From Reichenbachiella sp. (GTDB taxonomy: Bacteria; Bacteroidota; Bacteroidia; Cytophagales; Cyclobacteriaceae): 64,000 nt of DNA. The translations under genes were made by a program, and so were the position numbers. Positions 9,149 to 16,775 of the stretch are shown piece by piece. The DNA is taken from NCBI RefSeq assembly GCF_033344935.1, contig NZ_JAWPMM010000001.1, positions 2,280,001 to 2,344,000 of the forward strand, read 5' to 3'. The notes beneath the pieces are model-generated. The model worked only from the letters and a program-made list of their open reading frames with translations. It was not told the DNA's origin and made no database searches. Position 1 is the first letter of the stretch; each line of letters opens with the position of its first letter.

Positions 9149-10357
9149 TCATTCAAAAGGATCAGACCATTTCTCATCGGTGTATACATTGCTTCCAGTA
9201 AGTGTTTTCATAAAAGCCAATACGGCTTCTTTCTCCTGGTCAGTAATGGCTAAATTTCGAACCATATCATCTCCACCGCCTCGTCTGCCACCATCGCCAG
9301 AGAGTCGTCTATCTGTATTGTTGCCCATAGGTACGCTTTCATAATGGTCTAGCACCTCATTGAAATCAGTAGAGAATCCATTGTGCATAAAGGGGCCATT
9401 GGCCGATCCATCCGTACCAAATAGGTCTCTCAAAGATGGGGATTTGGTTACCTCTGTATCCAGACTGCCATCCAATGCGGTAATGATCCCATTATTTCTC
9501 GAATCCGGATCGATGTCGAATTCAGGTGCGCTATGACAGGTATTGCAATCCAGTCCGCCACCTATTCTTACGCCTTGATTATTCAATTCAGCTCTTTGCA
9601 TAAAAAGCCTTTTGCCTTCGTTTTCCAAATCTGTGAAATTGGAAAAACTGTCATTGTTGTTGTTTGCGGAAGCTCTACCTATATCATATTTTGAATCGAA
9701 AGAAACAATGCTTCTGATGAACTGAGCCATTGCGTTTTGCATTCGGGACTCTGTGATTTCACCATCACCAAAAGCCAAAGTGAAAAGCTCTGCGTAGTGT
9801 CCTTCTTCACTCAACTTATTGATAAGGCTATCCATATCCGGATCGCCATTTTGTCCGCTAAATCCCATTTCAATGTGATCTTGAATGGGCATGGTGGTTT
9901 GTTCTTCCAAGCTATTCGCTCTTTCGTCCCAGAAGAAACTCTCTTCTTCAGCAAATCGGGCATTGATCAAACGCATACTGTGCCGCCCGGTGAAGCCGCT
10001 TACACCTGTAGATGCTACTGCTTGATCACCAAAGGCGAAGGCTTGTTGGTGGCAACTGGCGCAAGCGATCGTGTTATTCGACGAGAGTTTTTTATCATAG
10101 AATAAAACACGTCCCAATAATGCACCACCGTCGGTTATTTGATTGTCACCTGTGTTGTCTTCATTGATATAATTGGGAATTTTTTGATTGGCATAGTTGG
10201 GAAGGTTGGTAGGGTCAAGATTGTCTCCGAAGGTAGCCATCACCATATCGAATGACAGGTCGGGGGACACTTCTATTTCATCAGGCTCCGTAGAGTCACA
10301 AGAAATGAATAGGGTAGTAAATGCAAGGAGGGACAATTGAAAAAATGAACTCTTCAT
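9149..10357 (-). CDS. Di-haem cytochrome c peroxidase (MauG/CcpA-like) lipoprotein
   Basis: A 402-aa protein with a lipoprotein signal (LFISC, lipid Cys 20) and two c-type haem sites, CASCH at 99-103 and CNTCH at 271-275. LGRVLFYDKKLS before the first haem and FMHNGFSTDFNEVLDHYE near the C-terminus are typical of bacterial di-haem peroxidases, which reduce hydrogen peroxide with electrons from small cytochromes. A Gly/Arg-rich patch (LSGDGGRRGGGDD) near residue 355 lies in a loop. It is predicted to be periplasmic and lipid-anchored. MauG-like oxidative roles cannot be excluded from sequence alone. Confidence 0.9.
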   Translation of the reverse strand: MKSSFFQLSLLAFTTLFISCDSTEPDEIEVSPDLSFDMVMATFGDNLDPTNLPNYANQKIPNYINEDNTGDNQITDGGALLGRVLFYDKKLSSNNTIACASCHQQAFAFGDQAVASTGVSGFTGRHSMRLINARFAEEESFFWDERANSLEEQTTMPIQDHIEMGFSGQNGDPDMDSLINKLSEEGHYAELFTLAFGDGEITESRMQNAMAQFIRSIVSFDSKYDIGRASANNNNDSFSNFTDLENEGKRLFMQRAELNNQGVRIGGGLDCNTCHSAPEFDIDPDSRNNGIITALDGSLDTEVTKSPSLRDLFGTDGSANGPFMHNGFSTDFNEVLDHYESVPMGNNTDRRLSGDGGRRGGGDDMVRNLAITDQEKEAVLAFMKTLTGSNVYTDEKWSDPFE

Positions 10358-10478
10358 ATCACGTGTTTATTTGTTTTATATAAAACGCGATAGACGGAAT
10401 TAACCCTCCAGTGATTTAAAGAGTAATACTCAGTATTCGTCTGGTATTTGTATCATTTGGTCGAAACCCGCAAATGAT

Positions 10479-11030
10479 TTACTTTCCTTCGTCGATATAA
10501 GAGGCCAATTTGTTGATTTTGGATTCACGCGGTGTGCCTCTGGTGGCCCATAGGATTTTGCCATCAGGATCTAGTATAAAAAAGTAGGGTGTGTCTTTTT
10601 TTTCGAGCATGTCGAGAACCTTCTGATAACTTTTTAATTCACCGGTCTCAAAAAGCGTGTGTGGTTTTAAAACCTCATCCATTTCATTATTCATTTTGCT
10701 TTTGACTACATCTTTCAGAGCGACAGTCATGCCACTAAACATGTAAACAAAGTAGGTGTTGACATCATATCCGATTTGCAAGCCAGGAGGCTCGGCTATA
10801 AACTTCTGATAAATAGGAACCACCCAATTCGGCATTTTGTCTGCAGACTTCTTATTGTAGGCAAGCCCTATGATGGAATATTTTCCTTTTATATCTTCAG
10901 GGAGGGTGATGGTATTGTCGAACAAATCTTCAGTGACCATTTCAGGGAAGGTCGATCCTATGGCATCTGACTCCTGTCCGAAACTAGTAAGCGTGCAAAA
11001 CATGCTTAATAAAAATGCAGTAATTCTCAT
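10479..11030 (-). CDS. Exported thioredoxin-fold/redoxin-like protein lacking CXXC
   Basis: A 183-aa protein with a signal peptide ending near TSFGQ (residue 19). The remainder resembles a redoxin/ATP10-like thioredoxin fold: GSTFPEMVTEDLFDNTITLP, then GKYSIIGLAYNKKS, and a late PYFFILDPDGKILWATRG strand-turn. The redox-active Cys pair expected after the first beta strand is absent and the mature part has no Cys, so disulphide chemistry is unlikely. It lies 121 bp upstream of the peroxidase gene on the same strand. A chaperone or assembly role is a guess. Confidence 0.6.
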   Translation of the reverse strand: MRITAFLLSMFCTLTSFGQESDAIGSTFPEMVTEDLFDNTITLPEDIKGKYSIIGLAYNKKSADKMPNWVVPIYQKFIAEPPGLQIGYDVNTYFVYMFSGMTVALKDVVKSKMNNEMDEVLKPHTLFETGELKSYQKVLDMLEKKDTPYFFILDPDGKILWATRGTPRESKINKLASYIDEGK

Positions 11031-11171
11031 AATTGAATGATTTTGTAGAGGTTAAGATATTTACAATTTTTCATTTCTCAATATAGGATGTCAAAGAACT
11101 CACAAGAATTTCATTAGGTATAAATATTCTGCATTTGATTTATTATATGGGAATATGTCTATATTGAAAAA

Positions 11172-12164
11172 ATGTATATTTTCATGAAAGGAACACTGGT
11201 TTTAACTCTCTTGTCTATTGGATATCATGCAGCTTGTATCTCATGCGATAAAGATAATGCACCTCCAGGGCAATTTATAAATACTTCAACTTGTGAATAT
11301 GAATTAGCACCTATTGGTACCTACAGCCCAGGTGGGAATATTACTGCCGCAATAAATTGCCCAGCGGGAAAATATCAAGACCAAGAAGGCCAAACTTCCT
11401 GTCTTCTTTGTGCTGCCGGAAAATACCAGGATCAAGAAGGTCAATTTTTTTGTAATTCTTGTGACCCGGGAACCTATCAAGATCAGGAGGGGCAGTCTTT
11501 TTGCCTCTCTTGTAGTGCAGGAAAATATCAGGATCAAGAAGGAAAAACTTCCTGTATTTCATGTGCTGCAGGAAAATATCAAGATCAAGAAGGACAAATT
11601 TCTTGTGTTTTATGTGAAGCGGGAAAATATCAGGATGAAGAAGGCCAAACATCTTGTAAAGGTTGTACTGAAGGAACCACAACTATTGGTGAAGGGTCGG
11701 CGTCCTGTGATGACAGTTGCGTTGATGATGCTAACAAAACTTCCCCAGGAATTTGCGGATGTGGAGTCCCAGATACGGATTCAGATCAAGATGGTACAGC
11801 GGATTGTGTGGATGATTGTGTGGATGATCCCAACAAAGCTGCACCTGGAGTATGTGGATGTGGTGTAGCAGATACTGATTCCGATGGAGATGGAACGTTG
11901 GACTGTGAGACCGTATTAGGTTCTTCGGTTGAAAAGGTTATAAATATTAATCCTAACCCAACAAATGGTATAGTAAATATAGACTTGGGTACAGCGAGTG
12001 AAGTATCCATAAAAGTGTTCACCATTTTAGGTAAACTGGTTCATGCCAATGAACACATGAATACCTCTTTCTATCAGTTTGAATTGAAAGGAGAGCCTGG
12101 TGTCTACTTAATTGAACTTACAATGAAGGGTAAGGTGTCAGAATTTAAGATGATTAAGAGGTAA
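11172..12164 (+). CDS. Cysteine-rich repeat surface protein with T9SS type A sorting domain
   Basis: A 330-aa secreted protein. A signal peptide (from M1 or from M5 at 11184) covers about residues 1-24. Residues 64-165 are six 17-residue repeats of the form AGKYQDQEGQTSCxxC, resembling the ephrin-receptor-like GCC2/GCC3 Cys modules better known in eukaryotic proteins. Two 33-residue units follow (183-212, 216-245), each CVDDxNKxxPGxCGCG then DTDSDxDGTxDC, like thrombospondin type-3 calcium-binding repeats. Residues 252-330 are a T9SS C-terminal sorting domain (NPNPTNGIVNI, GVYLIEL, ending KMIKR). PorU/PorV at the window start are the expected export machinery. Function is unknown; adhesion is plausible. 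Confidence 0.85.
   Translation: MYIFMKGTLVLTLLSIGYHAACISCDKDNAPPGQFINTSTCEYELAPIGTYSPGGNITAAINCPAGKYQDQEGQTSCLLCAAGKYQDQEGQFFCNSCDPGTYQDQEGQSFCLSCSAGKYQDQEGKTSCISCAAGKYQDQEGQISCVLCEAGKYQDEEGQTSCKGCTEGTTTIGEGSASCDDSCVDDANKTSPGICGCGVPDTDSDQDGTADCVDDCVDDPNKAAPGVCGCGVADTDSDGDGTLDCETVLGSSVEKVININPNPTNGIVNIDLGTASEVSIKVFTILGKLVHANEHMNTSFYQFELKGEPGVYLIELTMKGKVSEFKMIKR
11361..11666 (+). repeat. Six tandem 51-bp coding repeats
   Basis: Tandem 51-bp units inside the T9SS cargo gene, each encoding AGKYQDQEGQxxCxxC. The units differ mainly at silent or second positions (for example caagaccaagaaggc versus caggatcaagaaggt), so the array is diverged but could still change copy number by recombination. Confidence 0.9.
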
Positions 12165-12459
12165 CAATTTTATGTTTGTCAACCGACAATCATCCCTCAA
12201 TCAGATTTAATAATTTTCATGTGATTTTTTAAAGACTCCTTACGAGCCTTTTTGAGAATGAAATAGTTTCCGAATCAGGAGGATAGGACGTCCGTTCTAT
12301 GGATTCTCTAGAAGCTAATCTTTGTAATAAAATGGTTGTGAGCCTTATCAATTGGTGTTGAAGTCCACATGACCACCCTTCTTTTATTATTTCAATAAAT
12401 TTACCTACCGATGCAACCCCAAGCAACCAATCTGCATCTAGTCCATGAATTCATAACCA
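12165..12459. other. 295-bp intergenic region without recognised gene
   Basis: AT-rich spacer between the T9SS cargo gene and the ECF sigma gene. A minus-strand frame at 12229-12426 has no family resemblance. There is no clear hairpin terminator and no exact TAnnTTTG box. It presumably holds the promoter of the sigma-factor operon, which I cannot place. Confidence 0.4.
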
Positions 12460-13038
12460 ATGGGTTTCAAAATAGGTCAAATAAACTCCGAATCTGAGCT
12501 GATCCGTCAGTGCAAGCGCCAAGACAGGCGCGCTCAAAAGCTGCTATATGAGCAGCAGGCACCGGTGATGCTCACGGTGTGCAGACGGTACATTAGTGAT
12601 GTGGATATGGCCGAAGAAATGATGCTTAGTGGTTTTGTGAAAGTATTTGGGAAGATTGATCAGTTTAAAGGAGAAGGCAGTTTTCAAGGGTGGATCAGGA
12701 GAATTATGGTTACCACTTGCCTGGAATGGATCAGAAACAACAGGCAACTGTACAAGGAAGTGGATTTGGACGAAATCAACCCGGCAGTGGATTTTGAAAC
12801 AGCAGATCAAAGCTTAGAAGCAGAAGATTTGATGCAAATGATTCAGGAATTGCCACAGGGCTATAGAACCATTTTTAACCTATATGCAATTGAAGGATAT
12901 AACCACAAAGAGATTGCTGAACAATTAGAGATTTCGGTTAATACTTCGAAATCGCAATTGAGCAGAGCAAGAAGTTTACTGCAGAAAAAACTTGTAGAGA
13001 ACGAAAGGGAACTTAAAAGGAGAGACAATGGAAGCTAA
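12460..13038 (+). CDS. ECF RNA polymerase sigma factor
   Basis: A 192-aa sigma-70 family protein of extracytoplasmic-function type. Region 2 covers about residues 20-95 (AEEMMLSGFVKVFGKIDQFK, GSFQGWIRRIMV). Region 4 covers about 125-180 (LPQGYRTIFNLYAIEGYNHK, then IAEQLEISVNTSKSQLSRAR), with a short acidic linker. It would direct RNA polymerase to a small regulon. Its last 11 bp overlap the next gene, a single-pass membrane protein in the anti-sigma position, and an outer-membrane protein gene follows. This organisation is common in Bacteroidota. The signal is unknown. Confidence 0.9.
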   Translation: MGFKIGQINSESELIRQCKRQDRRAQKLLYEQQAPVMLTVCRRYISDVDMAEEMMLSGFVKVFGKIDQFKGEGSFQGWIRRIMVTTCLEWIRNNRQLYKEVDLDEINPAVDFETADQSLEAEDLMQMIQELPQGYRTIFNLYAIEGYNHKEIAEQLEISVNTSKSQLSRARSLLQKKLVENERELKRRDNGS

Positions 13039-13771
13039 AGAGACAGATAAACTATTTCGGGACAAACTGAAAGGTGCTCCATCTCAGCCCAAAGCAGATA
13101 GCTGGGAGAAGCTTGATGCCATGCTGGATAATCGAGAAAAGCCCCCATTCTTTACGCTATGGCGTGTGGCTGCTGCTGTATTGATCTTACTTGTATCTGG
13201 TATGGTACTGTTCTTTTCAAACAAGGATAACTCAGTAGATGATCAGTTGGCTGTGATTGAGGCGCCTTCTGAATCGATGCAGGACAATAATGAGATAGTT
13301 CCTAAAATAGTAGAGGAGGTTGAAGAGAAGCAAGAGGTAGAATTGGAGCCCTTACCTGAGGAGAAAGAGCTAAAAACTGAAGCCAAGGCTAAAACGATTG
13401 AGCAGATAAAAACTCCTGTACAAGTAGAAATTGAGCAGACTTTGCCTGAAGAAGTAAATGAAACACCAATAGTTAACGAAACTCAATTGGCGGAAGCCGA
13501 ATCCATTTCTCCTGAGATAGAAGAGCAACCGAAGAAGAAAATTAAATCTATCAAGATCACTTATAAACGAGGGAAAGTTCCGGAACCAAAGGAGGAAGAG
13601 TTGCTGGCGAAGCAAGAGACTGATACTACCGGCGGCAATAAAATAAAAGAACTATGGAATCAAACACGTGAAATAAAACCAGGGGATTTGTGGGCAGATA
13701 TTAGAGAAGCCAAAGACAATCTCTTTCAAAGAAACTCAAAAAAGAATAACGTCAAAAACTTAAATAAATAA
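13028..13771 (+). CDS. Single-pass membrane protein in anti-sigma position
   Basis: A 247-aa protein with a short cytoplasmic N-terminus (about 1-37, containing DSWEKLDAMLDNREKPP), one membrane helix (about 41-63, WRVAAAVLILLVSGMVLFF), then a long periplasmic region rich in Glu, Pro, Lys and Val (VEEVEEKQEVELEPLPEEKE). The arrangement matches Bacteroidota anti-sigma-like partners: the N-terminal segment would hold the sigma factor and the low-complexity part would cross the periplasm. No zinc-binding anti-sigma motif is present, so the anti-sigma role is inferred from the 11-bp overlap with the sigma gene and from topology. Confidence 0.65.
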   Translation: MEAKETDKLFRDKLKGAPSQPKADSWEKLDAMLDNREKPPFFTLWRVAAAVLILLVSGMVLFFSNKDNSVDDQLAVIEAPSESMQDNNEIVPKIVEEVEEKQEVELEPLPEEKELKTEAKAKTIEQIKTPVQVEIEQTLPEEVNETPIVNETQLAEAESISPEIEEQPKKKIKSIKITYKRGKVPEPKEEELLAKQETDTTGGNKIKELWNQTREIKPGDLWADIREAKDNLFQRNSKKNNVKNLNK

Positions 13772-13775
13772 TACA

Positions 13776-14867
13776 ATGAAAAGAATAGGACTAATCATAC
13801 TCATATGCGCCTATACATTAGCGGCTACGGCAAGCGATCCGGTAAAAGAGGATACGGTGGTGATAGAATTTGGAGAACGCAGTAAAATGGTGATCTATGC
13901 GGAGACCCAAGAAGATCTGAAAGACTTGGAAGATTATGATATCAATGCCATGATCGGTGAACTGAATCAGAGTATTGATTCGACTTCTTCGGATACTGAA
14001 GAGATAAGTATAATCAATGAATCTGACAAATATCGAAAGGATACAAATACCGAAGTGGACGAAGATATATCAACAAAACCATTGAGCTACTATGGTGATG
14101 ATAGCTATGATGACTATGATAGGTATGAACGGAGATACAATAGGGATGACTATGGGAGCCGGTTCGATGACTATGACGACAGCGACTATGTAAGAGTAGA
14201 TAGAAGGAGGTCAAGTCGTGGTAGAGGTACTTATGGCACTTTTGAAATGGAATTGGGTATGAACAACTGGTTAGAAAATGGCTCGTTTCCCGATAATAAC
14301 AATGCTGCTTACGCGGTCAAGCCCTGGGGTTCTTGGTATGTAGGTATCGGGGGGGCGTATCACACGAGAATAGCTGGTCCACTCAAATTGAAATGGGGTG
14401 GAAATATGACTTGGTACAACTGGAAAATGGAGAATACTTCAGTTAGAATCACCAAAACGGATGCTGAGACCACGTTTGTGGAAGACCCAAATATCAATGG
14501 CAAAAAAAGCAAGTTGGCTGCAACGTATGTTAATGCGAGTCTAATGCCTATGTTGGAATTCAATTCCAGAAGTAGAAACCGTGGGTGGAATTGGAGTAAA
14601 TACCGAAATCGAGGTTTTCGCATTGGTGCTGGGATGTATGCAGGTTATCGCATAGACAGCTGGACGAAAATCAAGTATTCTGACAATGGTGATAATAAAA
14701 AGGATAAAGACAAGGGTAATTACTATCTCAACAATTTTCGTTATGGCGTAAAAGCGCAAGTAGGTTTCAGAGGCATGGATCTATTCTTTAACTATGATTT
14801 GAATGATGTGTTTGCTACTGGCAGAGGCCCTGAACTACAAGCGATCAGCTTCGGATTTATATTGTAA
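13776..14867 (+). CDS. Outer-membrane beta-barrel protein with acidic Tyr/Asp/Arg linker
   Basis: A 363-aa protein with a signal peptide (MKRIGLIILICAYTLAATAS). Residues about 105-152 are an extreme low-complexity stretch of Asp, Tyr and Arg (GDDSYDDYDRYERRYNRDD and similar). The C-terminal 210 residues alternate aromatic and polar residues like an outer-membrane barrel (WYVGIGGAYHTRIAG, YGVKAQVGFRGMDLFFNYDL) and end GFIL. It follows the membrane partner of the sigma factor by 4 bp and is likely the third gene of that operon, possibly a target or sensor. The family is not recognised beyond barrel architecture. Confidence 0.7.
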   Translation: MKRIGLIILICAYTLAATASDPVKEDTVVIEFGERSKMVIYAETQEDLKDLEDYDINAMIGELNQSIDSTSSDTEEISIINESDKYRKDTNTEVDEDISTKPLSYYGDDSYDDYDRYERRYNRDDYGSRFDDYDDSDYVRVDRRRSSRGRGTYGTFEMELGMNNWLENGSFPDNNNAAYAVKPWGSWYVGIGGAYHTRIAGPLKLKWGGNMTWYNWKMENTSVRITKTDAETTFVEDPNINGKKSKLAATYVNASLMPMLEFNSRSRNRGWNWSKYRNRGFRIGAGMYAGYRIDSWTKIKYSDNGDNKKDKDKGNYYLNNFRYGVKAQVGFRGMDLFFNYDLNDVFATGRGPELQAISFGFIL

Positions 14868-14888
14868 TAGAATACGGAATTGATATGC

Positions 14889-14924
14889 AAAAAGAGTCCT
14901 GTCAGTAATGACAGGACTCTTTTT
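14889..14924. terminator. Bidirectional terminator between convergent genes
   Basis: Perfect 16-bp stem AAAAAGAGTCCTGTCA / TGACAGGACTCTTTTT around a GTAA loop. The A-run and T-run on the two sides let it serve the outer-membrane gene on the plus strand and the MlaD gene on the minus strand. Confidence 0.9.
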
Positions 14925-14948
14925 CATTTCTTATCGCTAATATCAGTG

Positions 14949-15902
14949 TTATTCTTCTGCGGCAGCGGCCTTGGCTCTGTCTTTTTCAATTTTCTTTTTG
15001 GACTTCCCGAGAGGCCCCAAGAAATGCTTAGGATTTTCATCGAAGTGAATAAGCAATTGGTCCAGATCCTGAATGGTTTTGTTTAGGCTATTGTATAGAC
15101 TGTCCTCTTTTAAGATTTTTCCTACCGTACCCTTACCAGCGTTGATGTCGTCTAATAATAAAGTCAATTCTTCCAAAGTGCCATTCAATGAATTGAGTGT
15201 ACTATCGAGAGGTAAGTCTTTCACCATACTAATAGTTGAATCGGCATTGAGCAGAATGGGTTCTAACATATCCACTTTGGTATTCACATTGGCTAGCAAA
15301 GTATTTACTCCAGTGAGTGTCTGCTTCAGGTTTTGGTTGTTTTGTCGCACAAATAGATTCACCCCTTTCAATGTAGTATTCAATGATTGTAAAACAGCTT
15401 TGATATCTTCGCCGGCTCCTTCCATTCCTAGCAAAATCTCATTGATTCTTCTGATGGTTACCGTCAAGTTAGAAGTAATAGGTTCTGCACTTTCGAATAA
15501 GGCGGCTAGTCCTTTATCGATGTCAGACTTTAGCGTATCACCACTTTTCAATGGTTTGGAAAGATCCCCGATTTGTAGCAAAATAGCTTTACTGCCCAGG
15601 AAGTCACTATTCGTCAATTGAGCGACAGTGGAGTCTCCAAGTATTACATTTTCATCTACGTCTAATTCGACAATGATCTTGTTGTCTCGCTCTTGTAATA
15701 TGCCAATCGAGCTCACACGCCCCACAGCATAGCCATTTACAATCACAGGATTCGAAACGTTCAATCCATCAATGTTCTTATAAAGGACATAGTACTTGTT
15801 AGTAGGAGAGAAAAAATCTTTTCCTTTAAGGTAATTGAAGCCGAGATAGAGGATGGCACTTGAGATGATGGCGAACAAGCCTACTTTTACTTCTTTGCTC
15901 AC
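14949..15902 (-). CDS. MlaD/MCE-domain protein
   Basis: A 317-aa protein with an N-terminal membrane anchor (VGLFAIISSAILYLGFNYLKG), an MCE domain at about residues 35-115 (YYVLYKNIDGLNVSNPVIVN, GRVSSIGI, STVAQLTNSDFLGSKAILLQ) and a long helical region with many Leu/Asn/Thr repeats (about 125-290). The Lys/Ala/Glu-rich tail is probably disordered. MCE proteins form rings that carry lipids between inner and outer membrane, normally with an MlaE permease and MlaF ATPase, which are not in this window. It lies 8 bp downstream of the amidase gene, a pairing that suggests one envelope-maintenance operon. Confidence 0.88.
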   Translation of the reverse strand: MSKEVKVGLFAIISSAILYLGFNYLKGKDFFSPTNKYYVLYKNIDGLNVSNPVIVNGYAVGRVSSIGILQERDNKIIVELDVDENVILGDSTVAQLTNSDFLGSKAILLQIGDLSKPLKSGDTLKSDIDKGLAALFESAEPITSNLTVTIRRINEILLGMEGAGEDIKAVLQSLNTTLKGVNLFVRQNNQNLKQTLTGVNTLLANVNTKVDMLEPILLNADSTISMVKDLPLDSTLNSLNGTLEELTLLLDDINAGKGTVGKILKEDSLYNSLNKTIQDLDQLLIHFDENPKHFLGPLGKSKKKIEKDRAKAAAAEE

Positions 15903-15910
15903 GTTTAGGT

Positions 15911-16696
15911 TTAATTTTTAGATTCTATTTCGGTTTTGTAATCACGAAACGCACGGTAAATACCAGATGCGATATAGGTTTGTTGCAATTTATCATTTAA
16001 TTCCTTCTCCTCCTTGGGATTACTCAAAAATCCAGTTTCCACCAATATGCTTGGCATGGCCGAACTCCATAATAAGTAAAGGCTCGACTGTTTTACACCT
16101 CGGCTTTTTCTTCCTACTCTGTTTTTGAACTGGTCTTCCACATTGGTTGCAAGAAGTATACTCTGCTCTTGATAAACAGATTGTGTCAATGAAAACAAAA
16201 TGTAGGATTCTGGCGAGTTAGGATCAAACCCTTGATAAGTTTCTTCATAATTTTCCTCCAAGAGGATAACAGAATTTTCTCTCTTGGCTACTTCAAAATT
16301 TCGATCGAAATTCTTGAGTCCCATGACGTAGGTTTCAGTACCATGAACTTCGTTGCTCCAAGGGGCATTGTTACAATGGATGGAAATAAAGAGGTCTGCA
16401 TCGTTTTTATTTGCCAAATCGGAACGCTCGAATAAAGTAGGGAAGCTGTCGTCTTGGCGAGTATAGATCACCTCGACGTCAGGCATGTATTTGTTTATGA
16501 TTTTACCCGTCTCGAGGGCTATGCTCAATGCAATGTCTTTCTCTTTTGAATAAGAACCAAAAGTACCAGGGTCTTTACCACCGTGGCCAGCATCAATCAC
16601 AATTTTCCTAATGGTTACATCCTTTACTCCAGTGTAGTTGAAGGAGCTCAAAATGAACAAAATCGAAAAAAATGATATTGCAAAAATATTTTTCAT
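15911..16696 (-). CDS. N-acetylmuramoyl-L-alanine amidase (Amidase_3)
   Basis: A 261-aa protein with an N-terminal signal/membrane segment (about 3-20) and a zinc amidase domain: IDAGHGGKDPG (zinc His 38), KEKD with the probable zinc Glu, LFISIHCNN with the second His, and a late VETGFLSNPKEEKEL with the catalytic Glu. It would cleave the bond between MurNAc and the stem peptide during cell separation or wall turnover, in the periplasm. It is divergent from lptD and followed closely by the MlaD gene. No LysM or AMIN domain is present, so it is a minimal amidase. Confidence 0.92.
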   Translation of the reverse strand: MKNIFAISFFSILFILSSFNYTGVKDVTIRKIVIDAGHGGKDPGTFGSYSKEKDIALSIALETGKIINKYMPDVEVIYTRQDDSFPTLFERSDLANKNDADLFISIHCNNAPWSNEVHGTETYVMGLKNFDRNFEVAKRENSVILLEENYEETYQGFDPNSPESYILFSLTQSVYQEQSILLATNVEDQFKNRVGRKSRGVKQSSLYLLWSSAMPSILVETGFLSNPKEEKELNDKLQQTYIASGIYRAFRDYKTEIESKN

Positions 16697-16727
16697 CCAG
16701 ATACGCTAGTTTAAATTATAATGGCAA

Positions 16728-16735
16728 TATTTTTG
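16728..16735 (+). promoter_or_regulatory. Candidate -7 box for lptD
   Basis: TATTTTTG fits the Bacteroidota -7 consensus TAnnTTTG and lies about 41 bp before the lptD GTG start. No matching -33 TTTG was seen at the expected 19-21 bp spacing, so this is a weak call. Confidence 0.35.
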
Positions 16736-16775
16736 TACAAAAATGTAAATTTTTACTCGTAACTGAAAACCCCTG

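Noticed and set aside
11341-11682. 113-aa minus-strand frame over the same repeats
   Set aside because: Shadow of the repetitive gene; no start context or family.
11410-11868. 152-aa plus-strand frame over the repeat array
   Set aside because: It is the alternative reading frame of the 51-bp repeats; the in-frame 330-aa protein has a signal peptide and sorting domain.
12229-12426. 65-aa minus-strand frame in the 12.2 kb gap
   Set aside because: No domain, signal or operon partner; probably chance.
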